Origin: Fidelibacterota bacterium TCS55
GTDB lineage: Bacteria > Fidelibacterota > Marinisomatia > Marinisomatales > TCS55
Direction: 5' to 3'
Assembly (NCBI GenBank): GCA_905182385.1
Contig: CAJJBS010000002.1
Span: forward strand, 1 to 13,583
DNA length: 13,583 nucleotides
The notes under the pieces were generated by a model, which worked only from the letters and a program-made list of their open reading frames with translations, ran no database searches and was not told the DNA's origin. This document shows positions 6,609 through 13,583 of the stretch, piece by piece. The translations under genes and the position numbers were made by a program. The number at the start of each line of letters is the position of its first letter. Within the stretch, counting starts at the first letter, position 1.

Positions 6609-7538
6609 TTAATATATATCTTTTTTTATTTTACTTACTATGTCATTTATATTAATTATATCAAAATTATCCATATTGATTGATAGATCAATCTTTTCAT
6701 TTTTAAACCATTGAATCTGCCGTTTTGCAAATTGACGTGTTTTTATTATTATTTTTTCCTCTAATAAATCTAATGTTAGTTCACCCTTTAAATATGAAAT
6801 TATTTCACGATATCCGATTGAGTCTAATGGGTGTAAATGCTTTCTTGGATAATTTTTAATTATTTTTTCCACTTCTTTTACCCAACCATTTTTTAACATG
6901 ACTTTAGTTCTTTTAGCTATACGATCTTTGAGTACTGAACGATCCCATTCTAAATAAATAGTATACAGATTTAATTTTGGGATACTTAATTCTTTCTGAA
7001 CTCTAAAATTTATGGATGGCGCTATACCAGTAGATTCTAATATTTCTAAAGCTCTAACTAAACGTTTTTTATTATTAGGATGTATGGATTTGGCATATTC
7101 AGGATCATACTTTTTTAATTTTGACAACATTCGTTTAGAACCAATTTCATTATATTCATCTTCTAGCTTTTTTCTTATTTTATTATCAGTTTTGCTTCCA
7201 GCAAAGATACCATTTTTCAATGCACGATAATACAATCCAGCTCCACCACATATTAATGGCGTTTTAGAGCGTAATTGAATTTCTAAGACTGCCTTCCTAA
7301 CAAGAGCTGAATATGAACCAGCAGATACTGTTGTCGATGGAGACATAACATTGATTAAGTGATGCGGTATCCCCTCCTGCTCTAATATTGAAGGTTGAGC
7401 TGTACCTATTGCTAGTCCTTGATAAATTTGTCTAGAATCTAAACCTATAATTTCAGCATTGAGTTTTTTAGCTAGTTTAACAGAAAACTCTGTTTTGCCA
7501 CTAGCAGTAGGTCCAATAATTGTTAAGATTTTATTCAA
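6609..7538 (-). CDS. miaA: tRNA dimethylallyltransferase
   Basis: MiaA transfers a dimethylallyl group to N6 of A37 in tRNAs that read codons starting with U, which improves codon-anticodon pairing. The 309 residues match the family. The P-loop GPTASGKT spans residues 9-16, DSRQIYQGL (34-42) holds the catalytic Asp, and the HHLIN and GAGLYYRAL blocks follow, then the C-terminal KRQIQWFKN region. The start must be TTG at 7538: the frame has a stop ten codons further upstream, no ATG or GTG lies between, and the P-loop begins eight residues in. There is no Shine-Dalgarno, so translation may be weak or coupled. It follows mutL after a 27-base AT-only gap; mutL-miaA adjacency is widespread in bacteria. 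Confidence 0.96.
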   Translation of the reverse strand: MNKILTIIGPTASGKTEFSVKLAKKLNAEIIGLDSRQIYQGLAIGTAQPSILEQEGIPHHLINVMSPSTTVSAGSYSALVRKAVLEIQLRSKTPLICGGAGLYYRALKNGIFAGSKTDNKIRKKLEDEYNEIGSKRMLSKLKKYDPEYAKSIHPNNKKRLVRALEILESTGIAPSINFRVQKELSIPKLNLYTIYLEWDRSVLKDRIAKRTKVMLKNGWVKEVEKIIKNYPRKHLHPLDSIGYREIISYLKGELTLDLLEEKIIIKTRQFAKRQIQWFKNEKIDLSINMDNFDIININDIVSKIKKDIY

Positions 7539-7565
7539 ACAATTAATACATTAATAAAATTAAAA

Positions 7566-9326
7566 TTAAATTCTTTCGAACCTTCTATCTAACTCATCCA
7601 TCGATAGCTGTATAATAATAGGACGCCCATGTGGGCAATAGTAAGGATGTTTTGTTCCAAATAATCGATTTACCAATTCTTTCATTTCTTGGGTGTTTAA
7701 AACATCTCCAGCCTTGACAGCGGCCTTACAAGAAAAACTTGCTGCCAATGCTTCTTGAAAAGATGAATGTTCCTTTTGACTCACTAAAAAATTGTCAAGT
7801 ATTTCTTTGATAATATTTTTTTCATTACCCCATGACATTTCTGAAGGAATAGCCTCTATCATTATAGTATTATTACCAAATTCTTTAATTCGGAACCCCA
7901 TTTTTTCTAAGTAAGGTAATACATCTAATAGACTTATAAATTCATCCGGTGAAAAATCCATTATTTCTGGAAAAAGCAATGTTTGTGCAGCCATTGGGTT
8001 ATTATCAAAAGCTGCCATTGCTTCTTCAAAAAGAACTCTCTCGTGAGCCACATGTTGATCAATTATGACTAATCCACTAGTAATCGGTGATACAATATAT
8101 TTTGAATGCACTTGCCAAATATTTTCTAAATCCACTTTGCCAGAATTTGGTTCAGGTCGAGATGCAAGTTGAGAAGCATATGATTTAGCACGATCAATGG
8201 CTGGATTAAATTTAATATCTGAATTAGATAAACTGTTTAAATCAAAGGTCTCTTGACTAGGATTTATTTCTCCTTCTTTTGGTATAAAAGTTGTTGGGAA
8301 ATCAAATTTTGTTTCCAAAGTAGGTTTTTCAAAATCTGGGATTGTGTCTAAAATTGGACGAATAGCTTCTTCAACAGCAGATTTGATAACATGATAAATT
8401 CGCCATTCATCTTTGAAACGAACCTCTATTTTCATTGGATGAACATTAATATCTACTTCATTATGAGGTAAAACTATATTTAATGCAAAGAAAGGGTATT
8501 CACCTCTATTGAGGATAGATTTATATGCATTATAAACTGCAGAGTTCAGTAATCGATTTTTAATAAATCTACCATTAAGAAAGATATATTGTTCCCCAGG
8601 TCTAGTTCTAACAAGATTTAAGTTTCCAATATATCCAGCAATTGAATAATCCCCCTTTATATAATTTAATTGCAATAATTGATCTCTATAAGCTGGGTCC
8701 ATTACATGGACAATTCGATCTTCAAGACTTTCACTCTTTAAATTTATTATATCTCTTTGATCAGAAATTAGACTAAAAGATAAAGAAGCATTTGATAATG
8801 CGTATCTTCTAATCATTTCAACAATTTTTCTAAATTCAACTCTTGGACTTTTAAGAAATTTTCTGCGTGCAGGAGTATTATAAAATAGATTTTGGATAGT
8901 AATGCTTGTACCTTTTAACGCTGCAGCTGGCTCTATACTACCTATAATTGCATTTTTTATTAGCATTTCAAATCCGTCACTATCCTCAACCTTAGAAATA
9001 ATTTTTACTTCAGAGACGGATGCAATACTCGCAAGTGCTTCTCCCCGAAAACCAAGCGAATTAATTTTAAATAAATCCTCAAAAGTGTTTATTTTGCTCG
9101 TACTAAATCGTTCAAAAGCTATTGGTAGCTCATCACTATTAATCCCAGACCCATTGTCAGTGACTTGAATTAATTGTTTTCCTCCTTTTTCAACAATCAC
9201 TTTAATTTCATCAGCGCCTGAATCAATACTATTTTCAACCAGCTCTTTTACAACTGAAGCAGGCCTTTCAACTACTTCTCCAGCGGAAATTTTATTTTTT
9301 AGATCTTCAGATAATTGTTTTATCAT
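7566..9326 (-). CDS. mutL: DNA mismatch repair protein MutL (endonuclease type)
   Basis: MutL links mismatch recognition by MutS to strand removal. The N-terminal GHKL ATPase is complete: the AGEVVERPASVVKELVENS stretch has Glu28 and Asn32, DNGSGI lies at 57-62, then come the GFRGEALASI lid and the GTSITIQNLFYNTPARRKF block. A poorly conserved linker spans about residues 350-400. The C-terminal domain carries the latent nuclease metal motifs DQHVAHERVLFE (from Asp423), SCKAAVKAG (Cys533) and CPHGRP (Cys564). This is thus the nicking type found in bacteria without MutH. The 586 residues are in the normal range. Its ATG overlaps the ftcD stop by four bases (ATGA), indicating coupling; no Shine-Dalgarno is seen. 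Confidence 0.97.
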   Translation of the reverse strand: MIKQLSEDLKNKISAGEVVERPASVVKELVENSIDSGADEIKVIVEKGGKQLIQVTDNGSGINSDELPIAFERFSTSKINTFEDLFKINSLGFRGEALASIASVSEVKIISKVEDSDGFEMLIKNAIIGSIEPAAALKGTSITIQNLFYNTPARRKFLKSPRVEFRKIVEMIRRYALSNASLSFSLISDQRDIINLKSESLEDRIVHVMDPAYRDQLLQLNYIKGDYSIAGYIGNLNLVRTRPGEQYIFLNGRFIKNRLLNSAVYNAYKSILNRGEYPFFALNIVLPHNEVDINVHPMKIEVRFKDEWRIYHVIKSAVEEAIRPILDTIPDFEKPTLETKFDFPTTFIPKEGEINPSQETFDLNSLSNSDIKFNPAIDRAKSYASQLASRPEPNSGKVDLENIWQVHSKYIVSPITSGLVIIDQHVAHERVLFEEAMAAFDNNPMAAQTLLFPEIMDFSPDEFISLLDVLPYLEKMGFRIKEFGNNTIMIEAIPSEMSWGNEKNIIKEILDNFLVSQKEHSSFQEALAASFSCKAAVKAGDVLNTQEMKELVNRLFGTKHPYYCPHGRPIIIQLSMDELDRRFERI

Positions 9327-11020
9327 GAGCTAATTTTATTCATTGCTTTATCAAAGACAATTTTCCACTTATTTTCAGAATCAATAATCAATTTTTTTAC
9401 TAGTTTTCTTTTTTCTATACGATAATTATCATCATTAATATTTAAAAGGTTAATTAATACATTCATTGAGGCGCCTCTTACACCCGCCAATGCTACTTCA
9501 GCTGATACTCCTGCATCACTTACCAAGCTAGAACTTCCATTCTCAATTAATTTTTCAGATAATTCAATAATTCTTAAACAATGAGATATCACTTCTAATG
9601 GAATTTCAATTGCGTACTCATTTGCTTGCTTAACAGCAATTAATTTCTCTTTTTTTTCAATCACATTATTTGAGGGTAAACGATTCGCCTCAATTAACCT
9701 ATTAAAAGCATTAGTATCTTCATCAACAAGAAAAGTAAGTCTATCTTTAATTTCTTGTGATTCAATTCCAATCTTTTCAAATTCTGACTTAATATTAATA
9801 TTCTCTTTTTTCTCGTGATTTAATGCTCCAACCATAGAGATTAAAGCAGCTCCTAATGATCCTGATAAAGCTGATACTGAACCTCCACCAGGTGCAGGGC
9901 TATTAGTTGACAATTCATTTATAAAATCATCAGTTTGTAGTGATATTAATTTATTAGAAGTTCCTCTTACAGCATTCTCAATAATTTTTACTTCAGAATT
10001 AAAAGGCGCAATATCATTTAAACCTAAAGATTGAATAGCTACTTCAATTACATCACTTAAAGGAATACCAGTTGTATATCTTTGTTTTTTAAGATAATAG
10101 CGACCAGCCTTAAGCATTGCTTCCATTGGAACTAAGCCGACTAATTCACTGCCGGTTACTCTGACACCTCTATTTTGGGCTAATTCACATGCTTTATCAA
10201 ATACTTCATGCAATGTTGTTTTATTAAAATTATTAAAGTTTAAAGATATCTGAGCTCGCTTAAGCTCTGGGAGGTACCAACCAACACCTTTAAGGTCTTT
10301 GAAAAGACCTGGAACTTTTACTGGCTTTCCATCTTTAGTTCTAACTATTTCACCATCAAGTAAATTTGGAGATTTAGGGTTTGGTATTCGCTTGCTTCTA
10401 CCGCTTTCTCTCAATTCAAAAGCAATATCTGTTGCAATACGGTCATCTCTAGTATTTAAATTAATATTATATGCAATTAGGAAATCTCTAGCACCAATTA
10501 CTGAAGCACCAGATTTAAGATTGAACTTGCTAGGCCCAAAATCAGGCTTCCATTTTAATTTTTTTATTTTTTTTGAAAGTCCTTCATATTCACCGTCTCT
10601 AATAAAAGATAAACTTTTTCTTTCAGGAGTCTGTGCAGATTTTTCATACATATATACAGGAATATTCAACTCTTCGCCTACTCGCTTTGATAATTTTTTA
10701 GAAATTTGAATACATTCTTCTTGAGTTACATTAGAAATGGGGATTAAAGGACAAACATCTGTTGCACCCATTCTAGGATGAGTACCATTATGTTTAGACA
10801 TATCAATTTGCTCTGATGCGATTTTAATTCCTTGGAAGGCACCTTCGATAATAACTTCTGGAGAGCCAACGAATGTAACTACTGTTCGGTTAGTATCAGA
10901 TCCAGGATCAACATCCAATAAAGTAATTCCATCAACTGACTCAATTGCGTTAGTGATTAATTTAATTTTATTTAAATCTCGACCTTCACTAAAGTTTGGC
11001 ACGCACTCGATGAGTCTCAT
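9323..11020 (-). CDS. ftcD: Bifunctional glutamate formimidoyltransferase / formimidoyl-THF cyclodeaminase
   Basis: This enzyme moves the formimino group of formiminoglutamate (from histidine breakdown) to tetrahydrofolate and then releases ammonia to give methenyl-THF. The transferase half (about 1-325) begins RLIECVPNFSEGRD and has KHNGTHPRMGATDVCP with the likely catalytic His77, plus the GSELVGLVPMEAM segment. The cyclodeaminase half (about 360-565) has the SPAPGGGSVSALSGSLGAAL block (from about 374). The 565 residues resemble the fused animal FTCD; many bacteria encode the halves separately or have only one. AAAGG lies 7 bases before the ATG, which also overlaps the stop of the small upstream gene. 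No other histidine-degradation gene is in the window, so the role could be wider one-carbon supply, with gcvH in the same run. Confidence 0.94.
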   Translation of the reverse strand: MRLIECVPNFSEGRDLNKIKLITNAIESVDGITLLDVDPGSDTNRTVVTFVGSPEVIIEGAFQGIKIASEQIDMSKHNGTHPRMGATDVCPLIPISNVTQEECIQISKKLSKRVGEELNIPVYMYEKSAQTPERKSLSFIRDGEYEGLSKKIKKLKWKPDFGPSKFNLKSGASVIGARDFLIAYNINLNTRDDRIATDIAFELRESGRSKRIPNPKSPNLLDGEIVRTKDGKPVKVPGLFKDLKGVGWYLPELKRAQISLNFNNFNKTTLHEVFDKACELAQNRGVRVTGSELVGLVPMEAMLKAGRYYLKKQRYTTGIPLSDVIEVAIQSLGLNDIAPFNSEVKIIENAVRGTSNKLISLQTDDFINELSTNSPAPGGGSVSALSGSLGAALISMVGALNHEKKENINIKSEFEKIGIESQEIKDRLTFLVDEDTNAFNRLIEANRLPSNNVIEKKEKLIAVKQANEYAIEIPLEVISHCLRIIELSEKLIENGSSSLVSDAGVSAEVALAGVRGASMNVLINLLNINDDNYRIEKRKLVKKLIIDSENKWKIVFDKAMNKISS

Positions 11021-11148
11021 TGAGCAACCTTTGAAAAATCTATTAAATAATTAATTAAAAATAATACAACAATTAAAGTAGCAATAGTGCTAATTAAGGA
11101 TCTTTTACTTCGACGAGATGGAATTATTTTTTTAAAAAATGGATTCAT
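11017..11148 (-). CDS. 43-residue single-pass membrane peptide, function unknown
   Basis: I do not recognise this gene. It encodes 43 residues: a short start (MNPFFKKIIP), a basic stretch RRSKR (12-16), one hydrophobic segment at about 18-36 (LISTIATLIVVLFLINYLI) and a short polar end. By the positive-inside rule the N-terminus should be cytoplasmic. Support for its being real comes from the junctions: its ATG shares a base with the protease stop (TAATG), and its TGA overlaps the ftcD ATG by four bases, so it fills the space between two confident genes exactly. It carries an AAAGG that serves as the ribosome site for ftcD. It could be a partner or substrate of the adjacent membrane protease, but that rests on position only. 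A purely leader-like role in ftcD translation is also possible. Confidence 0.65.
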   Translation of the reverse strand: MNPFFKKIIPSRRSKRSLISTIATLIVVLFLINYLIDFSKVAQ

Positions 11149-11765
11149 TACATACCCGCAAATAGAAACATAAAAAAGTTTACAAAAGGACTAATTATCA
11201 TCCATATAGGTGAAAATGAACTAAACATACCAAAGAGAATTAAACCCATTAGAATTTGAGGACCATAAGTTTGAAGTTTCATAACTAAATCTGGATTTTT
11301 ACGTATCATCATTCCCGAAAAAATCTGAGAACCATCTAATGGTGAAATTGGTATCATATTAAAAACAGCTAGCATAATATTAATTTGAGTAAACATTATC
11401 AACATTGTAGTAAAAGACCCAAGATAACCAGTTATTCTAATTAAAAGTCCCGCAATAAAAGCTAATAATAAATTTGCAGCAGGTCCAGCAAATGCAATCT
11501 TCATCATATCTTTCCGAGGATTTGCTAAATATCTAGAGTCAACTGGAACAGGTTTAGCCCAACCAAATCCAACGAATAGAATCATCAAAGAACCAAACAT
11601 ATCTAGATGAGCCATTGGGTTCAGTGTAAGCCTCCCTGCATATTTAGCAGTAGGGTCACCTAATTTATTAGCTACCCATCCATGAGCAAACTCATGAAAA
11701 ACCAGAGCAAATAATAAAACAGGAATTAATAATACAAGTACTTCAGGTGGTAATCTAAATAACAT
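11148..11765 (-). CDS. Site-2 protease family (M50) intramembrane metalloprotease, small form
   Basis: M50 proteases cut membrane-embedded substrates, often anti-sigma factors or signal-peptide remnants. The 205 residues are strongly hydrophobic with about five to six membrane segments. The zinc motif HEFAH is at 24-28 in the first segment, and the second motif, NMIPISPLDG with Asp144, is in a later one. Both halves of the active site are present, so it should be active. It has no PDZ or CBS domain, which places it with the short YwhC-like proteins and not with RseP. GAGG lies 8 bases before the ATG, which shares a base with the xerD stop. Its substrate is unknown. Confidence 0.9.
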   Translation of the reverse strand: MLFRLPPEVLVLLIPVLLFALVFHEFAHGWVANKLGDPTAKYAGRLTLNPMAHLDMFGSLMILFVGFGWAKPVPVDSRYLANPRKDMMKIAFAGPAANLLLAFIAGLLIRITGYLGSFTTMLIMFTQINIMLAVFNMIPISPLDGSQIFSGMMIRKNPDLVMKLQTYGPQILMGLILFGMFSSFSPIWMIISPFVNFFMFLFAGM

Positions 11766-12661
11766 TAATCAAACCTCGGATGAAAAGTTCTATGAACTTC
11801 TTTCAAGTGTTCTTTGTCAAGATGTGTATAAACTTGCGTTGTGCTAATATCGGCATGACCTAACATTTCTTGAACAGATCTTAAATCCGCGCCTCCTTCA
11901 AGTAAATGTGTAGCAAAAGAGTGGCGTAAAGTATGAGGGCTTACCTGTTTTTGTAAATTTGATGCTTCAGTCCATTTTTTCAAAAGAACCCAAATCATCA
12001 TTCTTGTGAGCTTTCGACCATTTTGACTTAGAAATAATTCTATAACATTATTATTTTTATCAGCCAGAGAGGGTCTTTTAAGATTAAGGTAGATTTTTAA
12101 ATTATCTCTAGCTATTGGACCAATTGGAACAAACCGTTGTTTATTTCCTTTCCCGTTTACCCGAATTATCTCAGAATCCCATAAAATATCTGTAGTTTTA
12201 ATATCACATAATTCAGTGACTCTTAAACCACATGAATACATCATTTCAAATATTGCTAAATCCCGAAGAGCCATTGGTTTATCATTAGGTATAATATTCA
12301 AAATAATATCTATTTCTTCAATTGTAAGAATATTTGGTAATTTCTGAGGAATTTTTGGCGTATCAAGTAATTGCGCTGGATTATCTTTCATTCTACCTTC
12401 AAATAATAAAAAATTGTGATAAGTCCGAATTGTTGAGATAGCTCGTTTAACAGAGTTAGCTGCCATAGACTTATCACTTAAGTGACGAACATAAGTACGA
12501 ATATGTCCTAAAGTAACATTTCTTATAGAATTAATTTTAAGATCATCTTTGAGAAAAGAATGATACTGGTTTAAATCTCGTTGATAAGATTCTAGCGAAT
12601 TTCGAGCCAGATTTCGCTCTATTTTGAGCATTGTCATATATTCTCTAATGAATTGTTCCAT
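11765..12661 (-). CDS. xerD: Tyrosine recombinase XerD-like (chromosome dimer resolution)
   Basis: Xer recombinases resolve chromosome dimers at dif during division. The 298 residues equal the Escherichia coli XerD length. The N-terminal SAM-like core-binding domain occupies about 1-90. The catalytic domain shows Arg147 in YSCGLRVTEL, the Lys of the GKGNKQR hairpin, His243 and Arg246 in SPHTLRHSFATHLL, His269 in LGHADISTTQVY, and the nucleophile Tyr278. The end VHRTFHPRFD is XerD-like. No second Xer gene or dif site is visible in the window, so whether it acts alone or with XerC cannot be told. A phage or integron integrase is unlikely given the housekeeping setting. Its ATG shares a base with the gmhA stop. 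Confidence 0.92.
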   Translation of the reverse strand: MEQFIREYMTMLKIERNLARNSLESYQRDLNQYHSFLKDDLKINSIRNVTLGHIRTYVRHLSDKSMAANSVKRAISTIRTYHNFLLFEGRMKDNPAQLLDTPKIPQKLPNILTIEEIDIILNIIPNDKPMALRDLAIFEMMYSCGLRVTELCDIKTTDILWDSEIIRVNGKGNKQRFVPIGPIARDNLKIYLNLKRPSLADKNNNVIELFLSQNGRKLTRMMIWVLLKKWTEASNLQKQVSPHTLRHSFATHLLEGGADLRSVQEMLGHADISTTQVYTHLDKEHLKEVHRTFHPRFD

Positions 12662-13233
12662 TATTTACTTAGAGTTTCTGCTTCAACAGATTCACATAAA
12701 ATATGTTCAACTAGTAAATGACCTTCCTGAATACGTTGAGTATCATTACTTGGTATTTTTATTATAGCATCTACATCAGATTCATTCATTTGTCCACCAC
12801 TCTCTCCTGTTAAAACTATTACAGAGATATCCATTTTTTTAGCAATATTGATTGCATTAATCACATTAATTGAATTACCACTTGTTGAAATCGCAATTAA
12901 AACATCACCTGATCTACCTATCCCTTCAATTTGTCTTGAGAAAATAGATTCATAGCTAGTATCGTTCGCCCAAGCAGTTATAAAAGATGAATCTGTAGTT
13001 AATGCAATAGAAGGAATTGCTGGACGGCTATGATCACGAAGTCCCCCCATTAGCTCAGCTGCCATATGTTGTGCATCAGCAGCAGACCCACCATTTCCAC
13101 ACCAAAGTATTTTTTTATTATTTAAATAAGCATTAATCATAATTTTGACTGCATTTTCAATATCAGTAAGACATGATGTTAACATAGCTATTTTAAGATC
13201 AGCGCTTTCTGTAATAATTCGAGGAATATTCAC
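12661..13233 (-). CDS. gmhA: Phosphoheptose isomerase (sedoheptulose 7-phosphate isomerase)
   Basis: GmhA converts sedoheptulose 7-phosphate to D-glycero-heptose 7-phosphate, the first step towards the heptose of lipopolysaccharide or S-layer glycans. The 190-residue SIS-domain protein has the WCGNGGSAADAQHMAAELMGG block with catalytic Glu60, the ISTSGNS phosphate loop, and RIQEGHLLVEH, giving Gln169 and His172. The Glu/His pair favours GmhA over its DiaA paralogue, which shares the fold. It begins at GTG (13233): an AGGA sits 5 bases before it and only 2 bases separate it from the gcvH stop. No other heptose pathway gene is in the window. Confidence 0.88.
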   Translation of the reverse strand: MNIPRIITESADLKIAMLTSCLTDIENAVKIMINAYLNNKKILWCGNGGSAADAQHMAAELMGGLRDHSRPAIPSIALTTDSSFITAWANDTSYESIFSRQIEGIGRSGDVLIAISTSGNSINVINAINIAKKMDISVIVLTGESGGQMNESDVDAIIKIPSNDTQRIQEGHLLVEHILCESVEAETLSK

Positions 13234-13235
13234 AC

Positions 13236-13583
13236 TTATCCTAACAGTTTTTTATAATTTTCTAATGATAGTAACTCATTTACTTGATTAAGCTCATCTA
13301 TTGTTACTTTTACTATCCAACCCTGTCCATAAGCATCTGAGTTAACTAACTCAGGAGAATCTTCAAGCACTTTATTTATTTCAACTATTTTACCACTCAA
13401 TGGTGCAAATAAATCTGCTACTGTTTTTACAGCTTCTATAGTTCCAAATGGCTCTGTTATCTTAATTTGATCATTTATTTCAGGAAATTCAATAAAAATA
13501 ATATCTCCTAGTTCACTTTGAGCATGGTCTGTTATACCAATTGTAGCTATATCACCATCTACTTTTACCCATTCGTGGTCTTC
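13236..13583 (-). CDS. gcvH: Glycine cleavage system H protein, N-terminus cut by the window edge
   Basis: GcvH carries the lipoyl arm that shuttles the aminomethyl group between the P, T and L proteins of glycine cleavage, feeding methylene-THF. The window holds 115 residues plus the stop. They start EDHEWVKVDGDIATIGIT, as GcvH does near its residue 10-15, so only about ten residues are missing. The lipoylation site is the Lys of EAVKTVADL (residue 53 of the visible part), followed by FAPLSGKIVEIN and the NSDAYGQGWIVKV block. The final codons contain the AGGA that serves gmhA. It is the most upstream gene seen; its promoter lies outside the window. Confidence 0.95.
   Translation of the reverse strand, partial: EDHEWVKVDGDIATIGITDHAQSELGDIIFIEFPEINDQIKITEPFGTIEAVKTVADLFAPLSGKIVEINKVLEDSPELVNSDAYGQGWIVKVTIDELNQVNELLSLENYKKLLG

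Noticed and set aside
7012..7230. Plus-strand open frame of 72 codons
   Set aside because: It is antisense within miaA, whose conserved motifs account for the sequence.
8902..9168. Plus-strand open frame of 88 codons
   Set aside because: It is antisense to the conserved ATPase domain of mutL and has no motif of its own.
10299..10709. Plus-strand open frame of 136 codons
   Set aside because: It is antisense to the formimidoyltransferase domain of ftcD. The length is notable, but the composition follows the complement of the real gene and no start signal is visible.
11765..12661. The tyrosine recombinase as evidence of a phage, integron or genomic island
   Set aside because: Its length, active-site context and C-terminus are XerD-like. 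It sits in a tightly coupled housekeeping run without attachment sites, cargo genes or a change in base composition.

Overview
This window is about 13.6 kb of very AT-rich bacterial DNA in which every recognisable gene lies on the minus strand, so the genes are read from right (13583) to left (1). Genes are packed tightly. Junctions are often 1- or 4-base overlaps of the TAATG or ATGA type, TGA is used as a stop, and many starts lack a clear Shine-Dalgarno. A GmhA-type heptose isomerase points to a Gram-negative cell with lipopolysaccharide. The rplM-rpsI-rpsB-tsf-pyrH-frr order is common in the FCB superphylum (Bacteroidota, Chlorobi, Marinimicrobia and relatives). The short 198-residue EF-Ts, the fused FtcD, the very low GC and the compactness suggest a streamlined marine lineage, perhaps Marinimicrobia/SAR406. 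That placement is inference; the window holds no rRNA to confirm it.

Layout in the direction of transcription. Block 1 (13583 to 6609) holds gcvH (5' end outside the window), gmhA, xerD, a small M50 site-2 protease, an unrecognised 43-residue membrane peptide, a bifunctional ftcD, mutL and miaA. Everything from gcvH to mutL is separated by 2 bases or overlaps, which suggests one long housekeeping transcript. Its themes are one-carbon metabolism (GcvH, FtcD), envelope (GmhA, protease, small membrane peptide), and chromosome and tRNA maintenance (XerD, MutL, MiaA).

Block 2 (about 6608 to 3654) is a pyrimidine operon, pyrR-pyrB-pyrC, preceded by a leader of about 170 bases. I can fold the leader into three competing RNA structures: a PyrR-binding hairpin carrying the UCCNGNGAG core, an 8-bp antiterminator, and a terminator ending in a U run. 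This is the architecture of PyrR-controlled transcription attenuation, so UMP bound to PyrR would be expected to shut off aspartate carbamoyltransferase and dihydroorotase synthesis.

Block 3 (about 3630 to 47) is a translation operon, rplM-rpsI-rpsB-tsf-pyrH-frr, with a plausible sigma-70-like promoter just upstream of rplM. It supplies ribosomal proteins L13, S9 and S2, elongation factor Ts, UMP kinase and ribosome recycling factor. UMP kinase uses the end product of block 2. Ribosomal protein S2 ends in a tail made of six tandem VE(D/N)SK pentapeptides, encoded by a 15-bp tandem repeat.

I see no mobile elements, CRISPR arrays, tRNA or rRNA genes. The points most worth a second look are the pyr attenuator, the repeat tail of S2 and the 43-residue coupled membrane peptide.
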